Notes: generated by a model not told the origin, from the letters alone. A DNA stretch of 64,000 nucleotides from Nitratireductor sp. B36 (GCF_020833685.1 NZ_JACKZY010000003.1:386997-450996), one strand, 5' to 3'. Positions 44,411 through 54,945 are shown, counted from the stretch's first letter. Translations and numbers: made by a program.

Positions 44411-45094
44411 TCACGGAACGAGCTTATAACCACCGCTTTCTGTCACAAGAATTTCAGCTTTGGAAGGATCGCGCTCGATCTTTTGCCGAAGACGGTAGAC
44501 ATGGGTCTCGAGCGTGTGGGTGGTAACGCCGGAATTGTATCCCCAGACTTCTTCCAGAAGGACGTCGCGTGTCACCACTTTCTGTTCGGCGCGATAGAGG
44601 TATTTGATGATCGCGGCTTCTTTTTCCGTCAGGCGAATCTTGCCGCCACGTTCATCGATGAGGAGTTTCTGCGAGGGTTTGAACGTGTAGGGGCCAACGG
44701 CGAAGGTGGCATCCTCGCTCTGCTCGTGCTGGCGAAGCTGCGCGCGGATGCGGGCGAGAAGCACGGCGAATCGGAATGGCTTGGTCACATAGTCGTTGGC
44801 GCCGGCCTCAAGGCCAAGGATCGTGTCCGAATCGGTGTCCTGCGCCGTCAGCATGATGATCGGCGCGCGATAACCGCCCTTGCGCAAAAGCTTGACCGCT
44901 TCACGGCCATCCATATCCGGCAGGCCGACATCCATGATGAGCAGGTCGACAATCGCGTTGCGCGCAGACTGAATGCCTTTCGTCGCCGTGTCCTCCTGAA
45001 GAATGTCGAATTCCTCATAGAGCGACAGTTGCTCGACGAGTGTCGTCCTCAGGTCTTCGTCATCATCGACGATTAGGATGGTGCGTGACGTCAT
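44411..45094 (-). CDS. cenR: OmpR-family response regulator, CenR/OtpR-like
   Basis: Response regulator probably governing envelope functions. The 227-residue protein has a receiver domain (ILIVDDDEDLRTTL, phospho-acceptor Asp in LLIMDVGLPDMDGRE, Thr in IIMLTAQDTD, Lys in NDYVTKPF) and a winged-helix output (LTEKEAAIIKYLYRAEQKVV, VWGYNSGVTTHTLETHVYRL). It is close to CenR of Caulobacter and OtpR of Brucella. No histidine kinase gene is adjacent; CenK is usually elsewhere. Start 45094 (MTSRTILIVDDD) is the family form. Confidence 0.85.
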   Translation of the reverse strand: MTSRTILIVDDDEDLRTTLVEQLSLYEEFDILQEDTATKGIQSARNAIVDLLIMDVGLPDMDGREAVKLLRKGGYRAPIIMLTAQDTDSDTILGLEAGANDYVTKPFRFAVLLARIRAQLRQHEQSEDATFAVGPYTFKPSQKLLIDERGGKIRLTEKEAAIIKYLYRAEQKVVTRDVLLEEVWGYNSGVTTHTLETHVYRLRQKIERDPSKAEILVTESGGYKLVP

Positions 45095-45250
45095 GGTTGT
45101 ATCCACTATCCAGGAAAAAGGCTGCCGATTCAAATGGAATTGCAGTGTTGACCGTTCCCGCTTTATGCGGAACCTAACAGTGCGAGAACACCATGGCGAA
45201 CATTTGTTCCAATCAATTTAACGTAAGCTGAGACGTGGGTTATCCTCAAG

Positions 45251-45799
45251 ATGACGTGTGAAGCCGGCAAATCGATTGATCTGATCGAGGTGCGCCGCAG
45301 GCCGGGCAGACCGACCGAGGGATTGATGGTTGTGGGGCCACTCGTCTTTCCATGCGCGCTGGGGCGTACAGGTACGACGATGCTCAAGCGCGAAGGGGAC
45401 GGCGCAACTCCAATCGGAGATTTGCGGCTCCTGTCCGGCTATTTTCGTGGTGACAGAGCCCCTTCCGGCCCGCCCAGGAGCCGTTTTCCGCTTCGTCAGA
45501 TCAAAGTCGGAGATGGCTGGTGCGACGCGTCAGGCGATCGCAATTACAATCGCCCGGTCCGACTGCCCTATCGGGCCAGCCATGAACGCATGACGCGCGA
45601 GGATCGTCTCTACGATATCTGCATGGTGTCGGACTGGAACATGCGGCCGGCAATCCGCAATCGCGGCAGTGCGATTTTCTTTCATATTGCCAAGCCCGGT
45701 TTCCCGCCCACCGAGGGCTGCATAGCTGTATCGCCTCGCGCCATGGCACGCATTCTGCCGCTCATCGGCCCGACTACGCGAATCAGGGTGTATCGGTAG
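45251..45799 (+). CDS. L,D-transpeptidase family (YkuD) protein
   Basis: A 182-residue protein with a YkuD-type domain: FPCALGRTGTTMLKREGDGA, TPIGDL, and the catalytic signature FFHIAKPGFPPTEGCIAVS (His, then Gly-Cys). Such enzymes make or modify 3-3 peptidoglycan cross-links or link proteins to peptidoglycan. No signal peptide is evident in this frame, which is odd for a cell-wall enzyme; this short variant is common in rhizobia. It is divergent from cenR. Confidence 0.87.
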   Translation: MTCEAGKSIDLIEVRRRPGRPTEGLMVVGPLVFPCALGRTGTTMLKREGDGATPIGDLRLLSGYFRGDRAPSGPPRSRFPLRQIKVGDGWCDASGDRNYNRPVRLPYRASHERMTREDRLYDICMVSDWNMRPAIRNRGSAIFFHIAKPGFPPTEGCIAVSPRAMARILPLIGPTTRIRVYR

Positions 45800-45824
45800 C
45801 CTTAATAGCGATGACCCTTTGCGG

Positions 45825-46406
45825 TCAGTCAGATGATGGTTGCCGAGCCATCGCATGATACTCCTCATTGGGATGCATATCGACGGCAGCAGCCATGCGG
45901 TTGGTCATGTTGAAGAAGCTGGCCACGGCGGCAATATCCCAGATGTCGCGCTCGGAGAAGCCGGCAGCGCGGAGCGTCTCCCGATCCGTTTCCTCAATCT
46001 TTGCAGGGCTTTCTGTGAGTTTGACGGCGAAATCGAGCATTGCCTTTTGTCGCGGATCAAGTTTTGCGGCCCGATAATTCATGACCATCAGCTCGCCCAG
46101 TACCGGATCACCGGAAAGCTGGCGGACGGCCGCACCATGCGCGGTGAGGCAGTAGAAGCAATGGTTGATGCTGGAAACCGCAACGGCAATCATTTCGCGC
46201 TCAAGCTTCGTCAGGCCCGAATCACCCAGCATCAGATCATTGTACATCTGCGTGAAGGCTCTGAGCTTGTTCTCATCGAACGCGTAGGCGCGCAGCACAT
46301 TGGGCACCAGGCCAAGTTTCTCCTCGCATTTTTCGAAATAGGCTTGGGTTTCCTCGCTCAGTGCTTCGAGCGGAGGAAAATGCAGTGCAGTGACCGGTTT
46401 CGTCAT
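45825..46406 (-). CDS. AhpD-like / carboxymuconolactone-decarboxylase-fold peroxidase-related enzyme
   Basis: A 193-residue protein with the AhpD fold and the redox motif CFYCLTAHG (residues ~82-90, CxxC followed by His), MIAVAVSSIN before it and FFNMTNRMAAAVDMHPN near the end. This is the TIGR01926-like peroxidase-related group. It probably reduces peroxides or transfers thiols. It is divergent from the glutamate dehydrogenase gene. Confidence 0.88.
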   Translation of the reverse strand: MTKPVTALHFPPLEALSEETQAYFEKCEEKLGLVPNVLRAYAFDENKLRAFTQMYNDLMLGDSGLTKLEREMIAVAVSSINHCFYCLTAHGAAVRQLSGDPVLGELMVMNYRAAKLDPRQKAMLDFAVKLTESPAKIEETDRETLRAAGFSERDIWDIAAVASFFNMTNRMAAAVDMHPNEEYHAMARQPSSD

Positions 46407-46529
46407 GATGCAGACACCCTTTCGATAGGAATAGGTTGTATTCAGCCTGCACGGTGGAATGACGGGTCGTCAAACCGCTTTTGTCTGAATACGATGGGCC
46501 AGTTTGGTCAACCAACAGGGATTTTCGGC

Positions 46530-49500
46530 ATGGTAGCCAAAGCAAAGACCTCCAAGACCGCGAAAAAGGGCGGACCGATGGGCAAGGTCCTGCATGAGAT
46601 CATCAGCGCGCGGACGCCGGCGGAGGATCTGCGCCCCTATGACGAGGCAGCGCTGCTGCGCACGGCCGAGGATGCTGTCGCCGCCATCAAGGCTCACAAG
46701 CCGGGAACCAGCGTTGTGCGGATAGACAATGTTGCGGGGATCGAACGGCTTGGCCGCCCGGTCAGCGTGCTGACGGTCGTGAATGACAACATGCCGTTTC
46801 TGTTCGATTCGGTGCTGGGAGAACTCAGCGATTTCGGTGCTGAAGCGACACTCGTCGCGCATCCGGTTCTCGTGGTGCGTCACGGCAAGAAAGGCGTGGA
46901 AGAGATTGTCGGCGACGCAGCCGGCACAAAACCCGCTGCCGGTGAGGACAAGATCAGCCTCATTCACGTCCATCTTCCCCGATTGTCCGACGACCAATGC
47001 AAGGAGCTGGAAACGCGTCTCAACGCAACTTTGGCGCAGGTCCGTGCGGCAGTGGTCGACTGGAAGCCGATGCTTGCACGGCTCGACCAGCAGATCACCG
47101 AATTGCGCTATGCCCCCGTGCCGCTCGACAAGGATGCTGTTTCAGAAGCAATCGCCTTTCTGGAATGGTTGCGCGACGACAATTTCACATTCCTCGGCAT
47201 GCGCGAGTTTCGGTATTCGGGAGGCGAGGAGAACGGGACGCTGGAACGTGCCAACAAGAAGGGCCTCGGCATTCTGGCCGATCCGGACGTTCTCGTTCTG
47301 CGCCGCGGCAAGGAGGCGGTTTCGACCACTCCGGAGATTCGCGCCTTTCTCCATGGTCCCGATCCGTTCATCGTGACCAAGGCCAATGCCAAATCGGTTG
47401 TCCATCGCCGCGCCTATCTCGACTATATCGGCGTCAAGACCTTTGACGACAAAGGAAAACTGACCGGCGAGCTGCGCATTGTCGGCCTGTTCACCTCCAC
47501 GGCCTACACGCGATCAGTGATGAAGATCCCGTATCTGCGGTCGAAGGCGGAGGCTGTTATCGCCAAGTCCGGATTTGCGTCGACCGACCATTCGGGCAAG
47601 GCGCTGATCAACGTTCTGGAATCCTATCCCCGCGACGAGCTTTTCCAGATCGGTCTGCCGATCCTGCGCAAGCATGCGGAAGCGATACTGGCTCTTGGCG
47701 AGCGTCCGCGGGTGCGGGCCCTGTATCGCATCGATCAGTTTGACCGGTTCGTTTCGGTGATCGTCTTCGTGCCGCGGGACCGGTACGATTCCCAGGTGCG
47801 CATCGAGATCGGCAACTACCTCAAGACCGTCTTCAAGGGACGCGTCTCAGCCTATTATCCGGCGTTCCCTGAAGGGACACTGGCGCGTGTCCATTTCATC
47901 ATTGGACGTTCCGGCGGCAAGACACCACGCATCGATACGGAGACGCTCGAAGCGGGCATTCGCAAGATCGTGCGAACCTGGGACGATGCCCTGCAGGAAG
48001 CGCTGGAAGAAACCGGTGCAGACCGCAGGCTCGCAGCCGTTGCCGCGGCGTTTCCCGAGAGCTACCGCAACGGTTTTTCCGCCGAAACGGCACTCATCGA
48101 TGCCGCGCGCATGGCCAAGCTCTCCGAGTCCAATCGGATCGCCATCGATTTTCACAGGCATGACGATCAGGATGAAACGCAGGCAGCGCTGAAGATCTAC
48201 CATTACGGTACCCCGGTTCCGTTGACGGAACGTGTTCCGCTGCTCGAGAACATGGGCTTCCGTGTCATCTCCGAGCGTACCTTCGAAGTGGGCGATGCAG
48301 ATGACGAAGAGAGCGCCCAGATTTTCATCCATGACATGGAGCTGGAAAATGCGTTCGATGGGCCGATAGATCTTTCTGACAACGGTGCGCTGTTCGAAGA
48401 ACTGTTTCTTTCTGTCTGGCGCAAAGAGCATGACGACGACCGGCTCAACGCATTGGCTCAGAGAGCCCGCCTGCGCGTCGACGAGATCGCTATTCTGCGC
48501 GCCTACAGCCGCTTCCTGCATCAGGCGAGCATTCCGCAGAGCCAGGACTTCATCGCCGCGACGATGAATCGCTATCCGCATATCGCGCGAAAGCTGTTTG
48601 AACTGTTCGTACTGCGCTTCGATCCCGCGAAGGCGGGAAAACCCAAAGCACGCGACGAGGCAATGGCGCTGAAGAGCGCGATCGAGGCGGATCTCGATGC
48701 GGTGCCCAACCTCGATGATGACACGATCATCCGGCGCTTCCTCAACCTGATCGAGGCAACGCTGCGCACCAATCATTATCGGCCAAAAGCCGATGAGACT
48801 GTCCGGTCACTGGCGCTGAAATTCGATTCTCGCGCCATCACGGGCCTGCCCCAGCCGCGGCCGTGGCGCGAGATTTTCGTCTATGGGCCAGAGGTGGAAG
48901 GTGTTCACCTCAGATTCGGTCCCGTCGCGCGCGGCGGCCTGCGCTGGTCTGACCGGGCGCAGGACTACCGCACCGAGGTGCTGGGCCTTGTGAAGGCACA
49001 GCAGGTCAAGAATGCGGTAATCGTGCCGGTGGGCGCGAAGGGCGGTTTCTACCCGCGCCGCCTGCCGGAGAATGGCAGCCGCCAGGAGGTGTTCGAGGCA
49101 GGACGCGCGGCCTACATCAACTTCATCTCCAGTCTTTTGTCGCTGACCGACAATCTGGATGGCGACAAGGTCATTCCGCCAGAAGGCGTGGTGCGCCACG
49201 ATGGCAATGACCCGTATTTCGTGGTGGCTGCCGACAAGGGAACGGCGACCTTCTCCGACACCGCCAACGCGATCAGCCAGGCGCATGATTTCTGGCTGGA
49301 TGACGCTTTCGCCTCCGGCGGCTCGGCAGGCTATGACCACAAGAAGATGGGCATCACCGCACGGGGCGCGTGGGAAGCGGTGAAGCGGCATTTCCGCGAG
49401 ATGAACCGCGATATCCAGTCGGAGCCTTTTACGGCTGTGGGTGTGGGAGACATGTCGGGTGACGTCTTCGGCAATGGTATGTTGTTGTCCACCTGCACCA

Positions 49501-51314
49501 AGGTGGTGGCCGCTTTCGACCACCGTGACATCTTCATCGATCCGGATCCCGATCCGGCGGTCTCCTATGCCGAGCGCAAGCGTCTCTTCGACATGGGGCG
49601 CTCGAGCTGGCAGGATTACGACACGAGCAAGCTTTCCAAGGGCGGCATCATCGTCTCGCGGGCCCAGAAGTCGATCACGCTCAGCAAGGCGGCAGCAGAC
49701 GCCATCGGGCTCGACAAGACGACCGCCTCGCCGACCGAGATCATGACCGCGATCCTTAAGGCACCGGTGGATCTCCTCTGGTTCGGTGGTATCGGCACCT
49801 ATGTGCGCTCACACACGGAAAGCAATCAGGAGGTGGGCGACCGGGCCAATGACGCGATCCGCGTGACCGCGCGCGAAGTGGGCGCCAAGGTGATTGGCGA
49901 AGGCGCCAATCTGGGCATGACGCAGCTTGCACGCATCGAGTTTGGCCTGCATGGCGGACGCTGCAACTCCGACGCCATCGACAACTCGGCCGGCGTGAAC
50001 TCTTCCGACGTTGAGGTGAACATCAAGATCGCGCTGGCGGCGGCGATGCGCTCTGGCGCGCTGGAACGGCCGGCACGTGACAAGCTGCTCGCCGAGATGA
50101 CGGACGAAGTCGCCGAGCTGGTTCTTGCCAACAACTATCAGCAGACGCTGGCGATCTCGCAGGTTCAGAAGCGTGGCATGCCGGAAATGCCGCATCAGGC
50201 GCGGATGATGACCCTGTTCGAACAGCGCGGTCTGCTCGACCGGTCGGTGGAGTTTCTGCCGGGGCCGCAGGAGCTGGCGGATCGGGAAAGCCGGGGCGAG
50301 CCGCTGACGCGTGCGGAAGTGGGCGTGCTGCTTGCCTATGCGAAGATCGTGCTTTTCGACGAGATTGTCGCCAGCAAGGTGCCGGACGCGCCCCATCTGG
50401 AAGAAGATCTTTTTGCCTATTTCCCAAGCCGCATGGCGAAGAAATACGAGAGCGAGATCCGGTCCCATCGATTGAAGCGCGAGATCATTGCCACGGAACT
50501 GGCCAATGACGTGATCAACCGCGGCGGGCCGAGCTTTGTCACGCGGCTACAGGATCTGACGGGCCGGCCGGCAGCCGACATCGTTGCCGCCTTTGCCGTG
50601 GTGCGCGAAGGGTTTGAGCTGCGGAAAATCTACAGGGCCATCGATGCGCTGGACAACAAGATCGACGGCATGGCGCAGCTTGATCTCTATCAGATCGTCT
50701 GGCGGCTGATCTATTCGGCGACGTCCTGGCAGCTCAAGAACGACAGCGACAAGGAAACCGTCGGCGCGCGCATCGATCGGCTGCGGGCCGCGCGCAAGGC
50801 GCTGGAGGGCAAGCTCATGCCGATGCTGCCGGCTTTCATGCGCGAGCGCCTGGAAAACCGCCGTGGGCAGCTCGTGGCGCTTGGCGCGCCGGAGGATCTG
50901 GCGAAGAAGCTTGCGTTCCTTTCGGTCGCGGAGATGGTGCCCGATATCGAACTGGTGGCTGAAAAGGCCGGTGCGCCGCTGGAGAAGGCCGCCAAGGCGT
51001 TCTTCGGCATTACCGATGCGTTTCGCATCGGGCGTATCGAGGATGCGGCGCACACGATCGTGCCGTCGGATTATTATGACGGGCTGGCGCTTTTCCGCGC
51101 GACCGACATGATCAGCGCCGCACGGCGCGGGATGACGATCGCCGCGCTTTCCGACTATGGCAAGGAGGAGGATCCGGCGGAAAAATGGGTCGAGGCCGGT
51201 GGGGAGCACGTGGTGCGCGTGCGCGACAGGCTTCAGTCTCTCGTGGAGGGCGGCGAGATCAGCGTTTCGCGCCTCACCGTGGCCTCCGGCCTGATGAGCG
51301 ATCTGAGTGTCTGA
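46530..51314 (+). CDS. gdhB: NAD-specific glutamate dehydrogenase, large (GDH-180 class)
   Basis: Deaminates glutamate to 2-oxoglutarate with NAD. The 1,594-residue protein starts MVAKAKTSKTAKKGGPMGKV and has the ACT-like N-terminal half of the NAD-GDH family (DNMPFLFDSVLGELSDFGAE), then the catalytic core GPVARGGLRWSDRAQDYRTE, the lysine region VIVPVGAKGGFYPRRLP, the Rossmann segment GVGDMSGDVFGNGML and VIGEGANLGMTQLARIEFG. Start 46530 follows CAGGGA; an extension to 45840 would overlap the AhpD-like gene in antisense and has no similarity. The MFS gene overlaps its stop. Confidence 0.93.
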   Translation: MVAKAKTSKTAKKGGPMGKVLHEIISARTPAEDLRPYDEAALLRTAEDAVAAIKAHKPGTSVVRIDNVAGIERLGRPVSVLTVVNDNMPFLFDSVLGELSDFGAEATLVAHPVLVVRHGKKGVEEIVGDAAGTKPAAGEDKISLIHVHLPRLSDDQCKELETRLNATLAQVRAAVVDWKPMLARLDQQITELRYAPVPLDKDAVSEAIAFLEWLRDDNFTFLGMREFRYSGGEENGTLERANKKGLGILADPDVLVLRRGKEAVSTTPEIRAFLHGPDPFIVTKANAKSVVHRRAYLDYIGVKTFDDKGKLTGELRIVGLFTSTAYTRSVMKIPYLRSKAEAVIAKSGFASTDHSGKALINVLESYPRDELFQIGLPILRKHAEAILALGERPRVRALYRIDQFDRFVSVIVFVPRDRYDSQVRIEIGNYLKTVFKGRVSAYYPAFPEGTLARVHFIIGRSGGKTPRIDTETLEAGIRKIVRTWDDALQEALEETGADRRLAAVAAAFPESYRNGFSAETALIDAARMAKLSESNRIAIDFHRHDDQDETQAALKIYHYGTPVPLTERVPLLENMGFRVISERTFEVGDADDEESAQIFIHDMELENAFDGPIDLSDNGALFEELFLSVWRKEHDDDRLNALAQRARLRVDEIAILRAYSRFLHQASIPQSQDFIAATMNRYPHIARKLFELFVLRFDPAKAGKPKARDEAMALKSAIEADLDAVPNLDDDTIIRRFLNLIEATLRTNHYRPKADETVRSLALKFDSRAITGLPQPRPWREIFVYGPEVEGVHLRFGPVARGGLRWSDRAQDYRTEVLGLVKAQQVKNAVIVPVGAKGGFYPRRLPENGSRQEVFEAGRAAYINFISSLLSLTDNLDGDKVIPPEGVVRHDGNDPYFVVAADKGTATFSDTANAISQAHDFWLDDAFASGGSAGYDHKKMGITARGAWEAVKRHFREMNRDIQSEPFTAVGVGDMSGDVFGNGMLLSTCTKVVAAFDHRDIFIDPDPDPAVSYAERKRLFDMGRSSWQDYDTSKLSKGGIIVSRAQKSITLSKAAADAIGLDKTTASPTEIMTAILKAPVDLLWFGGIGTYVRSHTESNQEVGDRANDAIRVTAREVGAKVIGEGANLGMTQLARIEFGLHGGRCNSDAIDNSAGVNSSDVEVNIKIALAAAMRSGALERPARDKLLAEMTDEVAELVLANNYQQTLAISQVQKRGMPEMPHQARMMTLFEQRGLLDRSVEFLPGPQELADRESRGEPLTRAEVGVLLAYAKIVLFDEIVASKVPDAPHLEEDLFAYFPSRMAKKYESEIRSHRLKREIIATELANDVINRGGPSFVTRLQDLTGRPAADIVAAFAVVREGFELRKIYRAIDALDNKIDGMAQLDLYQIVWRLIYSATSWQLKNDSDKETVGARIDRLRAARKALEGKLMPMLPAFMRERLENRRGQLVALGAPEDLAKKLAFLSVAEMVPDIELVAEKAGAPLEKAAKAFFGITDAFRIGRIEDAAHTIVPSDYYDGLALFRATDMISAARRGMTIAALSDYGKEEDPAEKWVEAGGEHVVRVRDRLQSLVEGGEISVSRLTVASGLMSDLSV

Positions 51315-52743
51315 TCTTGCCGGGGTGCCGGAAGACGCCGGGATGAACATGCCGCCGGCGGAGCACGGAACTGTGCCCCGCCGTGGCATCTGGGGCTGGA
51401 TGTTCTTCGACTGGGCGCAACAGCCCTTTCACACGCTCATCATCACCTTTGTCTTCGCGCCCTATTTCGCCTCCGCCGTCGCGCCCGATGCGGCGCGGGG
51501 GCAGGAACTCTGGGGGCTCGCCACGGGCATTGGCGGGCTGGCCATTGCGCTTTCCTCGCCGGTTCTGGGGGCGATTGCCGATGCGACGGGGCCACGAAAG
51601 CCGTGGATCTTCGTGTTCTCGGTGATCGGGGTTCTGGCCTGCGCTTCGCTTTGGTTTGCTGCGCCGGGGGGCGGGCATGTGGGTCTCGTTCTGCTTGCCG
51701 TGGCGCTTGCCGTGTTCGGCATGGAGTTCGCTGCCGTTTTCAACAATGCGATGATGCCCGATCTCGTGCCGCGCGCGGAGCTGGGGCGGCTTTCGGGCTC
51801 GGCCTGGGGGCTGGGTTATGTCGGCGGGCTCCTGTCGCTGGTGCTTGTGCTCGGCTTCATGGCGGCACAGCCCGATACGGGCCGCACGCTTCTGGGACTG
51901 GAGCCGATCTTCGGGCTCGATGCGGCGGCGCGTGAGGGCGACCGGGCGGCGGGGCCGCTGACAGGCTTATGGTATGCGCTGTTCGTGTTGCCGATGTTCC
52001 TCTTCACGCCCGATGCGCCGCGCCGCAAGGCGGCGACGGGGGCGATTCGCGAAGGGCTTGGCCGGTTGGGCGCTACGCTGAAACGTCTGCCGGGCGAGCG
52101 CAGCTATTTCAGTTTTTTGCTCTCGTCCATGTTCTACCGCGATGCGCTCAACGCGCTTTATGCCTTTGGCGGCATCTATGCGGCGGGGGTGCTTTCCTGG
52201 TCGATCACGCAGATCGGGCTGTTCGGGATTCTGGCCAATGTCACCGGTGCGCTGGGCGCGTGGCTCGGGGGGCGGATGGACAGGCGCTTCGGGCCGAAGC
52301 TGGTGGTGAGCGTGTCCATCGTGGTGCTGACCATGTGCGCGCTTCTGGTGATTTCCACCACGCGTGAGGAGCTTCTTTTCATGCCGATCAGCGGGGCTGG
52401 AGCAAGCAGCCTGCCCGACATCGCCTTCTTCGTGGCGGGGGCCTTCATCGGCGCTGCGGGCGGTTCGATCCAGGCCGCCTCGCGCACGCTGCTGGTGGAT
52501 CAGGTATCGCGCGAACGGGTAACGGAGGCCTTCGGGCTCTACGCACTTTCCGGCAAGGCGACGACCTTTATCGGGCCGTTCGCCATCGCCATTGCTACCG
52601 GATATTTCGCTTCGGAAGCCTTTGGTTTCTCGGTCGAGGACGCGCAGCGGCTTGGCGTGACGCCGATCCTGGCGCTGTTCCTCATCGGGTTGGTGCTTCT
52701 GCCCTTCGTGAAGAGCCGGCATCAGGAGGCGGGCGCCTCCTGA
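51307..52743 (+). CDS. MFS transporter, UMF1/BtlA type
   Basis: A 478-residue inner-membrane permease with about 12 helices. WGWMFFDWAQQPFHTLIITF at residues ~29-48 and the RKPWIFVFSVIG loop match the UMF1 (Atg22-like) group; substrate unknown. The GTG at 51307 overlaps the gdhB stop by eight bases; ATG 51343 with GGAAG upstream is an equally good start. Such UMF1 genes often follow NAD-GDH in rhizobia by my memory, possibly for amino-acid export. Confidence 0.85.
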   Translation: MSDLAGVPEDAGMNMPPAEHGTVPRRGIWGWMFFDWAQQPFHTLIITFVFAPYFASAVAPDAARGQELWGLATGIGGLAIALSSPVLGAIADATGPRKPWIFVFSVIGVLACASLWFAAPGGGHVGLVLLAVALAVFGMEFAAVFNNAMMPDLVPRAELGRLSGSAWGLGYVGGLLSLVLVLGFMAAQPDTGRTLLGLEPIFGLDAAAREGDRAAGPLTGLWYALFVLPMFLFTPDAPRRKAATGAIREGLGRLGATLKRLPGERSYFSFLLSSMFYRDALNALYAFGGIYAAGVLSWSITQIGLFGILANVTGALGAWLGGRMDRRFGPKLVVSVSIVVLTMCALLVISTTREELLFMPISGAGASSLPDIAFFVAGAFIGAAGGSIQAASRTLLVDQVSRERVTEAFGLYALSGKATTFIGPFAIAIATGYFASEAFGFSVEDAQRLGVTPILALFLIGLVLLPFVKSRHQEAGAS

Positions 52744-52761
52744 TCCTTTGTATAGCCTGCG

Positions 52762-54378
52762 TCAATGACGGAAGTGGCGCATGCCGGTCATGACCATGGC
52801 GATGCCATGCTCGTCGGCGGCGGCGATGACCTCGTCATCGCGCATGGAGCCGCCCGGCTGGATGACGGCGGTGGCGCCGGCTTCCACGGCGGAGAGAAGG
52901 CCGTCGGCGAAGGGGAAGAAGGCGTCGGAGGCGACGACCGAACCCTTGGTCAGCGGCTCGGCATTGCCGGCAGCCTGTGCCGCGTCCTCGGCTTTGCGCG
53001 CGGCGATGCGGGCGGAATCGACACGGCTCATCTGGCCGGCCCCGACGCCCACAGTGGCGCCATCGCGGACATAGACGATGGCGTTTGATTTCACATGCTT
53101 GGCGACGCGGAAGGCGAAGACGAGATCGGCCATTTCCTTCTCGCTCGGCGCGCGTTTGGTCACGACCTTGAGGTCGAGATCGTCGACAACGCCATTGTCG
53201 CGTGACTGGACCAGCAGGCCGCCGGCAACGGTCTTGACGGCAAGGCCGGGTGCGCGCGGGTCGGCAAGCCCGCCGGTGACGAGCAGGCGCAGGTTCTTCT
53301 TGGCGGCGACGATGGCGCGGGCCTCTTCGGTCGCGTCGGGCGCGATGATGACCTCGGTGAATATCTTGACGATCTCGGTGGCCGCTTCCGCGTCGAGCGG
53401 GCGGTTGAGCGCCACGATGCCGCCGAAGGCGGAGACGGGGTCGCAGGCGAGCGCCTTCTCATAGGCTTCGCGCAGCGTTGCGCCTTCGGCCACGCCACAC
53501 GGATTGGCGTGCTTGATGATGGCGACGGCGGCGGAGCGCTCCGGCGAGAACTCGGAGACAAGCTCGAAGGCGGCGTCCGTGTCGTTGATGTTGTTGTAGG
53601 AAAGCTGTTTGCCCTGAAGCTGGGTCGCGGTGGCGACGCCGGGGCGGCTATCACCGGTGACGTAGAAGCCTGCCTTCTGGTGCGGGTTCTCGCCGTAACG
53701 CATCACTTCCTTGAGCCTGCCGCCGACGGCGCGGAAATCCGGCGCCTCGACCTCGAGCGTTTCAGCGAACCAGCCGGAGATGGCCGCGTCATAGGCTGCG
53801 GTGCGGGCGAAGGCCTTGGCGGCGAGTTCCTGACGCAGGCGGTAGGGCAGGGCGCCATCATTTTCGGCGAGCGCCTCGAGAATGCGGGCGTAGTCGGCAG
53901 GTTCGGTTACGACGGCCACATAGGCGTGGTTCTTGGCTGCCGCGCGCAGCATGGCCGGGCCGCCAATGTCGATGTTCTCGACCGTGGTTGCATAATCGCC
54001 ACCGCCGAAACGCACCTCTTCGAACGGGTAGAGATTGATGACCAGAAGGTCGATGGGCGCGATGTCGTGCTCTTTCATCGCGCCGGCATGGTCGGCATCG
54101 TCGCGAATGCCGAGCAGGCCGCCATGGACGCCGGGATGCAGCGTCTTCACGCGCCCGTCCATGATCTCGGGGAAGCCGGTCAGCTCCGAAACGTCGCGCA
54201 CGGGGATACCCTCGCCGGAGAGCGTCTTGGAGGTGCCGCCGGTGGAGACGATCTCTACATTGCGGCCCGAAAGCGCGCGGGCGAAATCGACGATGCCGCT
54301 CTTGTCGGAGACCGACAGAAGCGCACGGCGGACGGGAACAAGATCGGGTGCGGGAATATTCTTGGCGGCAACGGACAT
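52762..54378 (-). CDS. purH: Bifunctional AICAR transformylase / IMP cyclohydrolase
   Basis: Last two steps of IMP synthesis. The 538-residue protein has an N-terminal MGS-like cyclohydrolase domain ([38 protein letters not shown]) and a C-terminal transformylase ([14 protein letters not shown], the [13 protein letters not shown] segment, [42 protein letters not shown]). It is convergent with the MFS gene. Confidence 0.96.
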   Translation of the reverse strand: MSVAAKNIPAPDLVPVRRALLSVSDKSGIVDFARALSGRNVEIVSTGGTSKTLSGEGIPVRDVSELTGFPEIMDGRVKTLHPGVHGGLLGIRDDADHAGAMKEHDIAPIDLLVINLYPFEEVRFGGGDYATTVENIDIGGPAMLRAAAKNHAYVAVVTEPADYARILEALAENDGALPYRLRQELAAKAFARTAAYDAAISGWFAETLEVEAPDFRAVGGRLKEVMRYGENPHQKAGFYVTGDSRPGVATATQLQGKQLSYNNINDTDAAFELVSEFSPERSAAVAIIKHANPCGVAEGATLREAYEKALACDPVSAFGGIVALNRPLDAEAATEIVKIFTEVIIAPDATEEARAIVAAKKNLRLLVTGGLADPRAPGLAVKTVAGGLLVQSRDNGVVDDLDLKVVTKRAPSEKEMADLVFAFRVAKHVKSNAIVYVRDGATVGVGAGQMSRVDSARIAARKAEDAAQAAGNAEPLTKGSVVASDAFFPFADGLLSAVEAGATAVIQPGGSMRDDEVIAAADEHGIAMVMTGMRHFRH

Positions 54379-54519
54379 ACGAGGCGGCTCCGGCTTCGGG
54401 GAAGAATGTGGGGGACGTACCGGCAGGCGGAGCTCAAATCAAGCTTGGCGGCAGGCGATTGGCTATTTTGGCTCATTATCGGGTTGCATCGGCTGTGCAA
54501 AAGAGCATTGGTGCTCGGC

Positions 54520-54945
54520 ATGAGCGAAAAACCTGAGATCCTCTATGCCAGTGAGCCAGACCTTGAGGCCCGCGCGTTCGGACAGGTGCTGCAGGAGTCA
54601 GGGCTTGGCGCGATCCGACCCATTGACGATGAAGCGCGACTTCAGCGCATGATCGCGGGTGCCGGGCTCATCGTGACTGCGCGGCGAAACATAAATGAAA
54701 AGCCGCTCGTGGGCGTCGCCCGTTGCGTCACAGACTTTTCGTGGTGTGCCTATCTCTCCGATCTTGCCGTGTCTTCAAAAGCGCAGGGGCTGGGAATTGG
54801 CCTCGGTATGATCAATGAGACGCGGCGACTGCTTGGGCCGGAGGTTGCCCTGATCCTAGCATCTGTGCCTGAGGCTGCGGGCTTCTATGAACGCATCGGC
54901 ATGGAACGGATCGATGATGCATTCTGGTTTCGCCGCGATCGTTGA
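54520..54945 (+). CDS. GNAT family N-acetyltransferase
   Basis: A 141-residue acetyltransferase. Core segments: GVARCVTDFSWCAYLSDLAV, SSKAQGLGIGLGMINE (QGLGIG pyrophosphate motif, residues ~84-89) and LILASVPEAAGFYERIGME. The ATG at 54520 is the natural domain start; the same frame is open far upstream antisense to purH but without similarity. Substrate unknown. Transcribed away from purH. Confidence 0.85.
   Translation: MSEKPEILYASEPDLEARAFGQVLQESGLGAIRPIDDEARLQRMIAGAGLIVTARRNINEKPLVGVARCVTDFSWCAYLSDLAVSSKAQGLGIGLGMINETRRLLGPEVALILASVPEAAGFYERIGMERIDDAFWFRRDR

Noticed and set aside
45812-45830. TGACC-CTTTGC-GGTCA hairpin between the YkuD and AhpD-like genes
   Set aside because: Only five base pairs and no T-run; too weak to call a terminator.
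45840-46529. An N-terminal extension of the glutamate dehydrogenase frame by 230 codons
   Set aside because: It is antisense to the AhpD-like gene, has no GDH similarity, and a family-typical start exists at 46530.
53509-54519. An N-terminal extension of the GNAT frame by over 330 codons
   Set aside because: It is entirely antisense to purH; the acetyltransferase domain begins at 54520.
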